A DNA stretch of 64,000 bases from VAXT01 sp035318925. GTDB lineage: Bacteria > Actinomycetota > Thermoleophilia > Gaiellales > Gaiellaceae. The stretch covers positions 12,449 through 76,448 of the forward strand of contig DATHDS010000032.1 in the NCBI GenBank assembly GCA_035318925.1, read 5' to 3'. Shown piece by piece: positions 45,216 through 53,066 of the stretch (positions are counted from its first letter, which is position 1; each line of letters opens with the position of its first letter). The translations under genes and the position numbers were made by a program. The notes under the pieces were generated by a model that was given only the letters and a program-made list of their open reading frames with translations, was not told the DNA's origin and did no database searches.

Positions 45216-46141
45216 CTACGCGCTGAGGACGGCGACGACCTCACGGACGGCCTCCGCCGACGCGGCCAGGGCTGCGCGCTCGTCATCGGTCAGGTCGAGC
45301 TCGACGATTGCCTCGATCCCGCCGGCGCCCAGCTTCACCGGGACGCCCATATAGAGGCCGTCGATCCCGTACTCACCCTCGAGGTACGCCGTGCACGGCA
45401 GGACGCGCTTCTCGTCGAGCATGATCGCGTCGACCATCTGAGCCGCGGCGGCGCCGGGTGCGTACCAGGCCGAGGTGCCCAGGAGCTTCACGAGCTCACC
45501 GCCGCCTTTGGCGGTGCGCTCGACGAGCTCGGCGATCCGCTCGTCGGAGACGAGCTTGCGCAGCGGAACGCCGCCGACGGTCGTCGCCGAGACGACCGAC
45601 ACCATCTGGTCGCCGTGCCCGCCCAGAACCATCGCGGAGACGTCCTTCACCGACGCGCCGGTCTCCGAGGCGATGAACGTCGAGAACCGCGCTGTGTCGA
45701 GGATGCCGGCCATCCCGAAGACCCGCTCCTTGGGCCAGCCCGAGGCGCTCTTGGCGACGTGGCACATCGCGTCGAGGGGATTCGAGACGACGATCAGGAT
45801 CGCGTCCGGCGAGTTCTTGACTACCTCGCCGGTCACCGAGCCGACGATCTTCTCGTTCGTCGCCACGAGGTCGTCGCGGCTCATGTCGCCGGTACGGGGG
45901 ACGCCCGCCGTGACCACGACGACGTTGGAGCCTGCGCTCACGTCGTAACCGGTCGAGCCCTTCGCGTACGGCTCGTAGCCGAGCACGGCGCCCGCCTGGT
46001 TGGTGTCCAGCGCCTTTCCCTCGGCGAGCCCTTCCTTGATGTCGACCAGGACCACGTCGGCGTAGTCGCGCCGCGACAGCTCCTGCGCGCAGGTCGCGCC
46101 GACCGCTCCCGCCCCCACGACCGTCACCTTTCTCCGCTCGC

Positions 46142-46145
<4 letters not shown>
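45216..46145 (-). CDS. mdh: Malate dehydrogenase (LDH/MDH superfamily)
   Basis: A 309-residue NAD-dependent enzyme. The GTG at 46145 overlaps the icd stop (GTGA), giving a start VSERRKVTVVGAGAVGATCAQ with the Rossmann motif. PRTGDMSRDDL carries the substrate arginines of MDH-type (LDH-like) enzymes, VSNPLDAMCHVAK the Asn/Asp region (about 120), and VLGGHGDQMVSV the catalytic His (about 175). The Arg at the specificity loop fits malate rather than lactate. It is coupled with icd, so two TCA enzymes are made from one message. Confidence 0.94.
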
Positions 46146-47230
<1,085 letters not shown>

Positions 47231-47239
47231 CTGGCGGCG

Positions 47240-47255
47240 ACTCTACCTATAGGTT
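47240..47255. promoter_or_regulatory. Adjacent divergent leaderless -10 elements (icd / citrate synthase)
   Basis: Minus-strand TAGAGT (47245-47240) is 9 bases from the icd ATG and plus-strand TAGGTT (47250-47255) is 9 bases from the citrate synthase ATG, in a 34-base gap. One small region could set expression of three TCA enzymes. Confidence 0.55.
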
Positions 47256-47264
47256 TCCGGGCAG

Positions 47265-48344
47265 ATGAACGACTTCAAACCGGGGCTCGAGGGCGTTGTC
47301 GCCTTCCGGACCGAGATCATGGAGCCCGACCGAGAGGGCGGGCTGCTCCGCTATCGCGGGGTCGATGTCGAGCCGCTTGTCGGCCAGTACCCCTACGAAA
47401 AGGTGTGGGGCCTGCTCGTCGACGAAAGCCTTGAGCCAGGCATGCCCGATCCCGAGCCCCACGATCCGGCCGCGTTGACCGGCAACGCCCCCTCCGACCT
47501 TCAGGCCGAGACAGCGCGGCTCTCCAGCGCCTGGGGTCTGCAGAAACTCGTCGACATCGACGACGAACAGGCGCGCGACGACCTCGGCCGCCTTTCGGCG
47601 GAGATGATGTCGATCGTCGCCAAGTCGGCAGCCGTCCACGACGGGCGGGAGCCTGCTCCGGACGACGTCATCGCCCAGGGCGAGACCGCGGCAGAGAAGT
47701 TCCTGCTGCGTTGGCGGGGCGAGGCCGACCCGAAGCACGTGAAGGCAATTGACACCTACTGGATCTGCACGGCCGAGCACGGGATGAATGCCTCGACGTT
47801 CACGGCGCGGGTCACCGCTTCGACGGGCGCCGACTGCGCGGCAGCGATGTCGGCAGCCGTGGGCGCGCTCAGCGGGCCGCTCCATGGGGGAGCGCCGGCG
47901 CGAGTCCTTCCAATGCTCGACGAGGTGGCTAAGACCGGCGATCCGGCTGGCTACGTGAAGGACCTCCTCGACAAGCACGGGCGGATCATGGGCTTCGGGC
48001 ATCGCGTCTACCGGGCCGAGGATCCGCGGTCGCGCATCCTCAAGCGAACCGCGAAGGAGCTTGGATCGCCGCGCATGGAGGTCGCCGAGGCGCTCGAGGA
48101 GGCGGCGCTTGCCGAGCTGGTCAAGAGAAAGCCTGACTACGTGATTGCCACGAATGTCGAGTACTACTCGGCAGTCGTGCTCGACCTGGCGGAGGTCCCG
48201 CCGGACCTGACGCCAGCGATGTTCGCTTGCGCCCGGGTTGCCGGCTGGTCAGCGCACATCCTCGAGGAGAAGCGCACGGGACGGCTGATCCGCCCATCCG
48301 CCGAGTACATCGGGCCGAGCTCCCGGTCGCTGTCCGCTGTCTGA
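47265..48344 (+). CDS. gltA: Citrate synthase
   Basis: A 359-residue type II-like (short dimeric) citrate synthase. GVVAFRTEIMEPDREGG begins the protein; TAEHGMNASTFTAR carries the first catalytic His (about 171), GALSGPLHGGAP the second (about 207), and GFGHRVYRAEDPRS (about 244) the third substrate-binding His/Arg block. Length fits gram-positive/archaeal forms. A 2-methylcitrate synthase reading is possible, but the icd-mdh neighbourhood favours the TCA role. Its 3' end overlaps or abuts the HEAT-like gene. Confidence 0.93.
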   Translation: MNDFKPGLEGVVAFRTEIMEPDREGGLLRYRGVDVEPLVGQYPYEKVWGLLVDESLEPGMPDPEPHDPAALTGNAPSDLQAETARLSSAWGLQKLVDIDDEQARDDLGRLSAEMMSIVAKSAAVHDGREPAPDDVIAQGETAAEKFLLRWRGEADPKHVKAIDTYWICTAEHGMNASTFTARVTASTGADCAAAMSAAVGALSGPLHGGAPARVLPMLDEVAKTGDPAGYVKDLLDKHGRIMGFGHRVYRAEDPRSRILKRTAKELGSPRMEVAEALEEAALAELVKRKPDYVIATNVEYYSAVVLDLAEVPPDLTPAMFACARVAGWSAHILEEKRTGRLIRPSAEYIGPSSRSLSAV

Positions 48345-48345
48345 G

Positions 48346-48840
48346 CTGGCGTCAGCCGCTGCCGAAGCGGCCGCCCTGGCCGAGCGTGGCGAGGAACAGG
48401 AGCTCGCCGGGCTCCGAACGCGCTGGCAGGACGAGGTCGAAGGTCTGGCTCGGTCGTCCGACTACCGTGAGCGGGCGGTCGCTTATCGCGCGATCGGCCA
48501 GTTCCGCTACCGCCAGAAGGCTGAGCTCTTGCGCCGGGGCCTCGAGGACGAGAGCCCAGCCTGTCGCGGCTCCGCGCTCATCTCGCTCGAGCTCCTCTCC
48601 CGGGACCATCCGGGCCTCGTCAACGACGTTCGCCCCCGGCTGCACGAGCTCGCAAGCCACGACGAAAATCAGGCGGTTCGCCGCCTGGCGATCCTGTGCC
48701 TCGACAACGGTTCTCCTCAGCGCGAGACGATCCTGATTCTCAACACGCTCGCCGATGACGACGAGCAGGACACTGAGCTCAGGGCTGCGGCCAGGAAGAT
48801 CGCCGAGACGCTGCGGAAGAAGGGCGCGGCGCGCCGGTAA
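48346..48840 (+). CDS. HEAT-repeat-like helical protein with non-canonical start
   Basis: From 48346 to the stop at 48838-48840 the frame encodes about 164 helix-forming residues: a charged coiled segment (LAERGEEQELAGLRTRW), then repeats of paired helices (GSALISLELLSRD; VRRLAILCLDNGS; TELRAAARKIAETL) resembling HEAT repeats. No ATG, GTG or TTG occurs in frame before TTG at 48529, yet the coding-like composition runs unbroken from inside the citrate synthase end. Translation may start at CTG 48337 or 48346, by coupling to the citrate synthase stop, or only at 48529 (103 residues). Function is unknown. Confidence 0.55.
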   Translation: MASAAAEAAALAERGEEQELAGLRTRWQDEVEGLARSSDYRERAVAYRAIGQFRYRQKAELLRRGLEDESPACRGSALISLELLSRDHPGLVNDVRPRLHELASHDENQAVRRLAILCLDNGSPQRETILILNTLADDDEQDTELRAAARKIAETLRKKGAARR

Positions 48841-48945
48841 TTAGGAGGCCGAGCGCGAGTTGTTCCGCTCGCTGCTTAGGCGAAATACTTCGCGTCCGTG
48901 CGCGTCGCTGACCAACACCGCACCTCAAAGATCGCGAGAAAGGGG

Positions 48946-49036
48946 GGCCGGTTGACGCGACGTTCCTCGGCTCCCGTGCTTTTGGTCGCGGAAAGTGCAA
49001 AGCACTTTGCGCGAGTCCCGGGCCCGTGGCCCGGGA
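48946..49036. repeat. 91-bp double-hairpin repeat (copy A)
   Basis: It contains AAAGTGC-AAA-GCACTTT (48992-49008) and TCCCGGGCC-CGT-GGCCCGGGA (49016-49036). 85 of 91 bases match copy B at 51016, in the same orientation. It abuts the stop codon of the small gene at 49041 on the minus strand, consistent with a terminator-type element. Confidence 0.85.
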
Positions 49037-49040
49037 TCTA

Positions 49041-49196
49041 CTAGACGCAGGTGCAGGGAGTGCGGGAGCAGGAAGGGCAGGTGCGCTTCCGCTTCCAGAC
49101 CAGGAGGTTCTTGCCGACGCCGCTGACCACCATCAGATAGCCCACGCCGCTCGTGAGCGCGAACAGGACTGCGAACTGAGGGTCAAGCTGAGCCAT
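49041..49196 (-). CDS. Short membrane protein with Cys-rich tail (51 aa)
   Basis: A 51-residue protein from ATG at 49196. It has one hydrophobic helix (about 8-25, FAVLFALTSGVGYLMVVSG) and a tail CPSCSRTPCTC with four cysteines in zinc-ribbon-like spacing after a basic KRKR segment. Its start overlaps the end of the xerD-like gene by 14 bases, so it is the third gene of the recombinase unit. A plausible membrane-tethered zinc ribbon; no known family, and a link to recombination is only by context. Confidence 0.6.
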   Translation of the reverse strand: MAQLDPQFAVLFALTSGVGYLMVVSGVGKNLLVWKRKRTCPSCSRTPCTCV

Positions 49197-50130
49197 CCTT
49201 CTTCGTCCTTGCCATCGGCGCGGCACCGGAAACCTTGAGCCCGCGCCGTGCATGCGGGTGAGCGTCGAAGTACGCGTCGCGGCGCCTGCGATCGGTGACG
49301 TGCGTGTACAGCTCCGTCGTCGCGAGATCCGCGTGGCCGAGCATCTCCTGGACGCTTCTGAGATCCGCGCCTCCCTCGAGCAGGTGGGTCGCAAACGAGT
49401 GACGGAGGAGATGAGGATGGACGCGACGCGGGTCGAGCCCCGCCTTCTCGGCCAGCCGCTTGAGGATGAGGAAGGCGCCCGCGCGGGTCAACGGACCCCC
49501 TTGGGCGTTCAGGAAGAGCTCCGGGTGGTGCCGGCGGTCGAGGAACGGCCGGCCCCGGGCCAGATAGCGGCGCAGCGCGTCGACGGCGCTCCGGCCGAGC
49601 GGTACGACGCGCTCCTTGTCGCCCTTGCCGACCGAGCGTACGAGCCGCTCGTCGAGGTCGACCCCGGCGCGCTCGAGGCCGACGGCCTCGCTGACGCGGA
49701 GCCCGGCGCCGTACAGGAGCTCCACGAGGGCCCGGTCACGGAGAGCACGAGGTGTCGTCTCCGACGCAGCCTCCATGAGGCGCTCTGCCTCGCCGGCGGA
49801 GAGCGTGCGAGGGAGACGGCGGGCTCGACGCGGCAAGGCGATCTCAGCGGCCGGGTTGTCCATGCGTGTGCCGACGAGAAGCTGGTGCCGATACAGCGAC
49901 CGCAGCGCGGCCAGCCGGCGGGCGATCGTCGAGGCGGCGAGGCCAGCCCCGCGCAGCTCGGCGAGGTAGCGCTCTAGCTCCTCGCGCGTCGCGGTCGCCG
50001 GAGAGTGCCCGAGCCACTTCGACACGGCGACGAGATCGCGCCGGTAGGCCTCCAGCGTGCGGGGCGCGAGCCGCGCCGCCGCCACGGCCAGGAAACCGTC
50101 GACTTCAGGAACGGGGATGGCTTCGGTCAT
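49183..50130 (-). CDS. xerD: XerD-like tyrosine recombinase
   Basis: A 315-residue site-specific recombinase. The N-terminal SAM-like domain (about 1-95; RTLEAYRRDLVAVSKWLG) precedes a catalytic domain with LLYGAGLRVSEAVGL (Arg I), the beta-hairpin Lys in GKGDKERVVPLG, HLLRHSFATHLLEGG (H-x-x-R), MLGHADLATTELYTHV (His and nucleophile Tyr). All catalytic residues are present. Family resemblance is to XerC/XerD, which resolve chromosome dimers at dif. It overlaps the upstream xerC-like gene by 26 bases. Confidence 0.9.
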   Translation of the reverse strand: MTEAIPVPEVDGFLAVAAARLAPRTLEAYRRDLVAVSKWLGHSPATATREELERYLAELRGAGLAASTIARRLAALRSLYRHQLLVGTRMDNPAAEIALPRRARRLPRTLSAGEAERLMEAASETTPRALRDRALVELLYGAGLRVSEAVGLERAGVDLDERLVRSVGKGDKERVVPLGRSAVDALRRYLARGRPFLDRRHHPELFLNAQGGPLTRAGAFLILKRLAEKAGLDPRRVHPHLLRHSFATHLLEGGADLRSVQEMLGHADLATTELYTHVTDRRRRDAYFDAHPHARRGLKVSGAAPMARTKKDGSA

Positions 50131-50953
50131 AAACCTTGCGCAGGCGCCGCCCGTCGACGTGGCTGTACACCTGGGTCGTCGAGAGGGAGCTGTGCCCGAG
50201 CAGCTCCTGGATCACTCGCAGGTCCGCGCCGCCCTCGAGCAGGTGGGTCGCGAACGCATGGCGGAGGCGGTGCGGGTGGGGAAGAAGGCGCCTGAGCGTG
50301 CTCGTGTCGAGCCGCCTGCCGCGCGCGGAGAGGAAGAGCGCGTCCTCGGCGCCGCGGGCCAGCTGCGGCCTCGCGTCCTCCAGATAGAGCCGCACTCGGT
50401 ACGCCGCCTCTTCGCCGAGCGGGACGACCCGCTCCTTGTCGCCCTTGCCCCGCACACGAACCGCCTCCTGCTCGAAGTCGACGTCTCCGAGGTCGAGGTC
50501 GACCGCCTCCTGGCTGCGCAGGCCGGCCGAGTAGACGAGCTCGAGCAGCGCGCGGTTGCGCAGGGCGAGCGGCTCGTCGCCGCTCAGCTGCTCGAGAACG
50601 GCGTCGACCTCCTCGGGCTTCATGGTCGCCGGGAGCCGCCGGGCGCGCCGAGGCCCGACCTGGCTGTCGGGGACTCGTCCCGGGCCGAGGTCGGAGCGGA
50701 GCAGCCCCCGCACGGCCGCCAGCTTCCGCGCGATGGTGGCGCGCGTGAGCTTCCGGGGCTGCCGTCCCGGGCGCGCGGAGGCGAGCTCGGCGGCGTACGC
50801 GGCCAGCAGCGCTGCGTCCACGTCCTCGATCCGCGCATCCCGGCTGCGGAGCCAGGAAGCGAATTCCTCGACGTCGACGCGGTAGGCCCGGCGGGTAGCC
50901 CCCGAGAGCGCAGGGCTCGTCAGGAACCGTTCAATCGCAGCACGGTCGGACAC
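50105..50953 (-). CDS. xerC: XerC-like tyrosine recombinase
   Basis: A 282-residue recombinase, start GTG at 50953 (VSDRAAIERFLTSPAL); a longer start at 51010 is possible. The N-terminal domain (RRAYRVDVEEFASWL) and the catalytic domain have LVYSAGLRSQEAVDL (Arg I), GKGDKERVVPLG, HRLRHAFATHLLEGG and LLGHSSLSTTQVYSHV, a full active site. It is a paralogue of the next gene, and the pair is translationally overlapped. They could be the host XerC/XerD pair in an unusual tandem, or a recombinase unit that has moved with the flanking 91-bp repeats. Confidence 0.9.
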   Translation of the reverse strand: MSDRAAIERFLTSPALSGATRRAYRVDVEEFASWLRSRDARIEDVDAALLAAYAAELASARPGRQPRKLTRATIARKLAAVRGLLRSDLGPGRVPDSQVGPRRARRLPATMKPEEVDAVLEQLSGDEPLALRNRALLELVYSAGLRSQEAVDLDLGDVDFEQEAVRVRGKGDKERVVPLGEEAAYRVRLYLEDARPQLARGAEDALFLSARGRRLDTSTLRRLLPHPHRLRHAFATHLLEGGADLRVIQELLGHSSLSTTQVYSHVDGRRLRKVYDRSHPRS

Positions 50954-51015
50954 TCTGAGGAGTTCGCGCCACAGGCCGCTTCGCCTGCCCAACAAGATCG
51001 AACGTGGCATGGGTG

Positions 51016-51106
51016 GGCCGGTCGAGGTGTCGTTCCTCGGCTCCTGTGCTTTTGGTCGCGGAAAGTGCGAAGCACTTTGCGCGAGTCCCGGGCCCGTGGC
51101 CCGGGA
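51016..51106. repeat. 91-bp double-hairpin repeat (copy B)
   Basis: Same element as copy A (48946), same orientation, with the two hairpins AAAGTGC-GAA-GCACTTT and TCCCGGGCC-CGT-GGCCCGGGA. It abuts the pckA stop codon on the minus strand. With copy A it brackets the tandem recombinases and the small Cys-tail gene. Confidence 0.85.
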
Positions 51107-51109
51107 CCT

Positions 51110-52648
51110 TTAGTGAACCGAGGCGACGATCTCTTCGGAGAGGCTCGGGTAGTTCGAGAGGAACTCGGCGCGCTCGTCCTTCAACTGCTCGACGGCAGCG
51201 TCGTACTCCTGCTTGCGACCCGTTGCCTCGTACAGCCGCCGCGGCTGGAGCACATCGAGGTCGGCCTCGTCGATTCCCGGAACCGAGCTCGCAACGGAGT
51301 AGCCGAAGTCGGGGTCGGTCTCCCACTCGATCGTCCCCTCGGCGATGCCCTTCACGATGGCGGAGGAGTGCTTGATCTTCACCTTCTTCGAGCGCGCGTC
51401 GTCCTCGGGGCCGCCCACCCGCCCGGTGTTCATCAGATAGACCTCGAGCGGATGCTCCTCCAGCAGTTCGAGGAACCGGTTCCCCTGGAGATCGTGCGGC
51501 AGCGGGAAGAACGGGTTCGTTCCCGGCACCCGCAGGAACTTGCCCGCCTCGTCGGCGCCGCCTGCGCTCGTGCCCTGCGTCTCGCCGAGCATGAAGAAGG
51601 CCGCTGCCTGCGGTCCCTCGAGCTTCGCGACCGCTGGGATCACGTTCTCGTTCCGGTTGAGGATGAGCAGGAAGTGCGCGTCCTCGATCTCCTCGTCGAC
51701 GCCTGACTCGATCACGCCGAACGGGAACGTCGCGCGGCCGTTCTGCGTGTAGCTCGTGTCGTAGAAGTCGACGGCGTTCCCGTGCTGGGACACGTTCTCG
51801 AGGTACGAGTCGGGTTGCGTGACCGCGCCGTAGATCGTCGGCTCGTCCTCGGGGTTGAGCCCGAACGTCTTCGCGAAGCAGCCGTTCTCGGTCGCCATGA
51901 TCCGCCCGTCGGGCATCCAGCCCACGAAATCGTCCTGGACCGGGAGCGATCCGTTCTGGCGCGTGAAGGTCGTCGTCGTCTTGCCTGTTCCGGAGAGACC
52001 CACGATCAGGCCGACGCGGGGGCCCTGGCGGGTCGGGATGATCTTGCAGCCCGCGTGCAGCGGGAGCCCGCCGCGGTCGTGGACGAGCTTGTTCCACATG
52101 CGGAGCCCGCCCTTCTTCGACTCGCCGAAGTAGTCCGAGTTGAAGATCCGCGTCACGCCCTGCTCGAGGTCGACGGCGATCAACCGGTCGTCCGGATAGC
52201 CCTCGACCTTCAGGTTCGGCGTGTAGACGACGGTCAGCTCGGGCTCGTGGCTCTCATCGTCCGGCTCGAAGTAGAGCTGCTGCTGCATGCCGGCGATGTT
52301 GGCGTTCGCGGCCTCGATGAAAAGGCGTGCGGAAGTCCGGAACTCCAGGTCGTTTCCGATATAGCCGTCGATCTGGATCATCTCCCGGCCGGCGATGTAG
52401 GCGTCCTGTGCTTCGGCCCACTTGAGCCCTTCTTCGTGCGTGATCGCCTGGTTCTGCCCGTCGGGCTCGTCCGTGACGATGAAGGTCGAACGCTTGGAGC
52501 GCGAGACGACTTCCGTCTGCACGTTCAGGTTCCCGTACTGCGTCGGCTTCGCGTTCGGCATCTTCGCCGCGAGCTCCTTGACCTCGTCGGCACTCGGGTT
52601 CTCGAACAGCTTGCCCGCCTTCGGCAGGCGGAACAACATCTTCGCCAC
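51110..52648 (-). CDS. pckA: Phosphoenolpyruvate carboxykinase (ATP)
   Basis: A 512-residue gluconeogenic enzyme (oxaloacetate + ATP to PEP + CO2). GLSGTGKTTT is the phosphate-binding loop (about 218), RTSARLFIEA and VVYTPNLKVEG occur earlier, and VGWMPDGRIMATENGCFAKTFGL follows the P-loop. The oxaloacetate/metal region includes HAGCKIIP and the C terminus has RRLYEATGRKQEYDAAVEQL. Length is slightly below the usual 520-540. A -35/-10 pair (TTGAGA/TAACAT) lies at 52713-52684 with a ribosome binding site AAGGAGC near the GTG. It connects the TCA genes of this window to sugar synthesis. Confidence 0.95.
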   Translation of the reverse strand: MAKMLFRLPKAGKLFENPSADEVKELAAKMPNAKPTQYGNLNVQTEVVSRSKRSTFIVTDEPDGQNQAITHEEGLKWAEAQDAYIAGREMIQIDGYIGNDLEFRTSARLFIEAANANIAGMQQQLYFEPDDESHEPELTVVYTPNLKVEGYPDDRLIAVDLEQGVTRIFNSDYFGESKKGGLRMWNKLVHDRGGLPLHAGCKIIPTRQGPRVGLIVGLSGTGKTTTTFTRQNGSLPVQDDFVGWMPDGRIMATENGCFAKTFGLNPEDEPTIYGAVTQPDSYLENVSQHGNAVDFYDTSYTQNGRATFPFGVIESGVDEEIEDAHFLLILNRNENVIPAVAKLEGPQAAAFFMLGETQGTSAGGADEAGKFLRVPGTNPFFPLPHDLQGNRFLELLEEHPLEVYLMNTGRVGGPEDDARSKKVKIKHSSAIVKGIAEGTIEWETDPDFGYSVASSVPGIDEADLDVLQPRRLYEATGRKQEYDAAVEQLKDERAEFLSNYPSLSEEIVASVH

Positions 52649-52683
52649 TGCGGCTTGCTCCTTGGGAATCGGGGAGGGAGAGA

Positions 52684-52713
52684 ATGTTACCCGGCTCCAG
52701 ACCAGCTTCTCAA
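52684..52713 (-). promoter_or_regulatory. Promoter of pckA
   Basis: On the minus strand TTGAGA and TAACAT are 18 bases apart and close to the sigma-70 consensus. The leader to the start codon is about 30 bases and contains AAGGAGC. Confidence 0.6.
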
Positions 52714-52817
52714 CGGGAAACGGACCGCCCGACTCCCGCCGTTAGGGATCGGTGACCCGGCCGTGACCTGCCCATTGGCCCTCCGCTCGAGCGTGGTCTC
52801 GAGAAAGGAGGTGCGCA

Positions 52818-53066
52818 ATGGGCAGGAAGATCCTCGTCTATCTGATCACCACAGCGGCGGCGGTGGCGGACCCTGAGTTGCACTCACTGGGGGCCGCTCG
52901 GCCCACAGGTCACACTTCGGAGAGCCCCGGCTGGGGCTCTCCGAACGTCTGCGCTACGCCACCGGGAGCTTGCTCAGCAGCGAGCGGCCTGCCTGGGCCG
53001 AGACGATATTTCCCTTTCGATCGAAGAGGCGTACCGCCCGCTGGACGCAATCCGTCGCGTCGGTAG
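52818..53066 (+). CDS. Candidate small ORF with strong ribosome binding site
   Basis: ATG at 52818 follows a perfect AAAGGAGGTG. The first residues MGRKILVYLITTAAAVA look like a start of a small membrane or exported peptide, but the frame then reads through a 12-bp terminator-type stem (52917-52944) and into the antisense of the SARP gene end, with no domain. A truncated or frameshifted gene, or a peptide ending by another mechanism, is possible. Ordinary coding beyond about residue 20 is doubtful. Confidence 0.3.
   Translation: MGRKILVYLITTAAAVADPELHSLGAARPTGHTSESPGWGSPNVCATPPGACSAASGLPGPRRYFPFDRRGVPPAGRNPSRR
52917..52944. terminator. Strong hairpin between the small ORF and the SARP gene
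   Basis: TCGGAGAGCCCC and GGGGCTCTCCGA form a 12-bp perfect stem with a GGCT loop, 9 bases past the SARP stop codon on the minus strand. It can work in both directions. Confidence 0.7.

Noticed and set aside
49183..50953. Phage integrase pair
   Set aside because: Both proteins have compact Xer-type organisation, no arm-binding domain, and there are no phage genes around.
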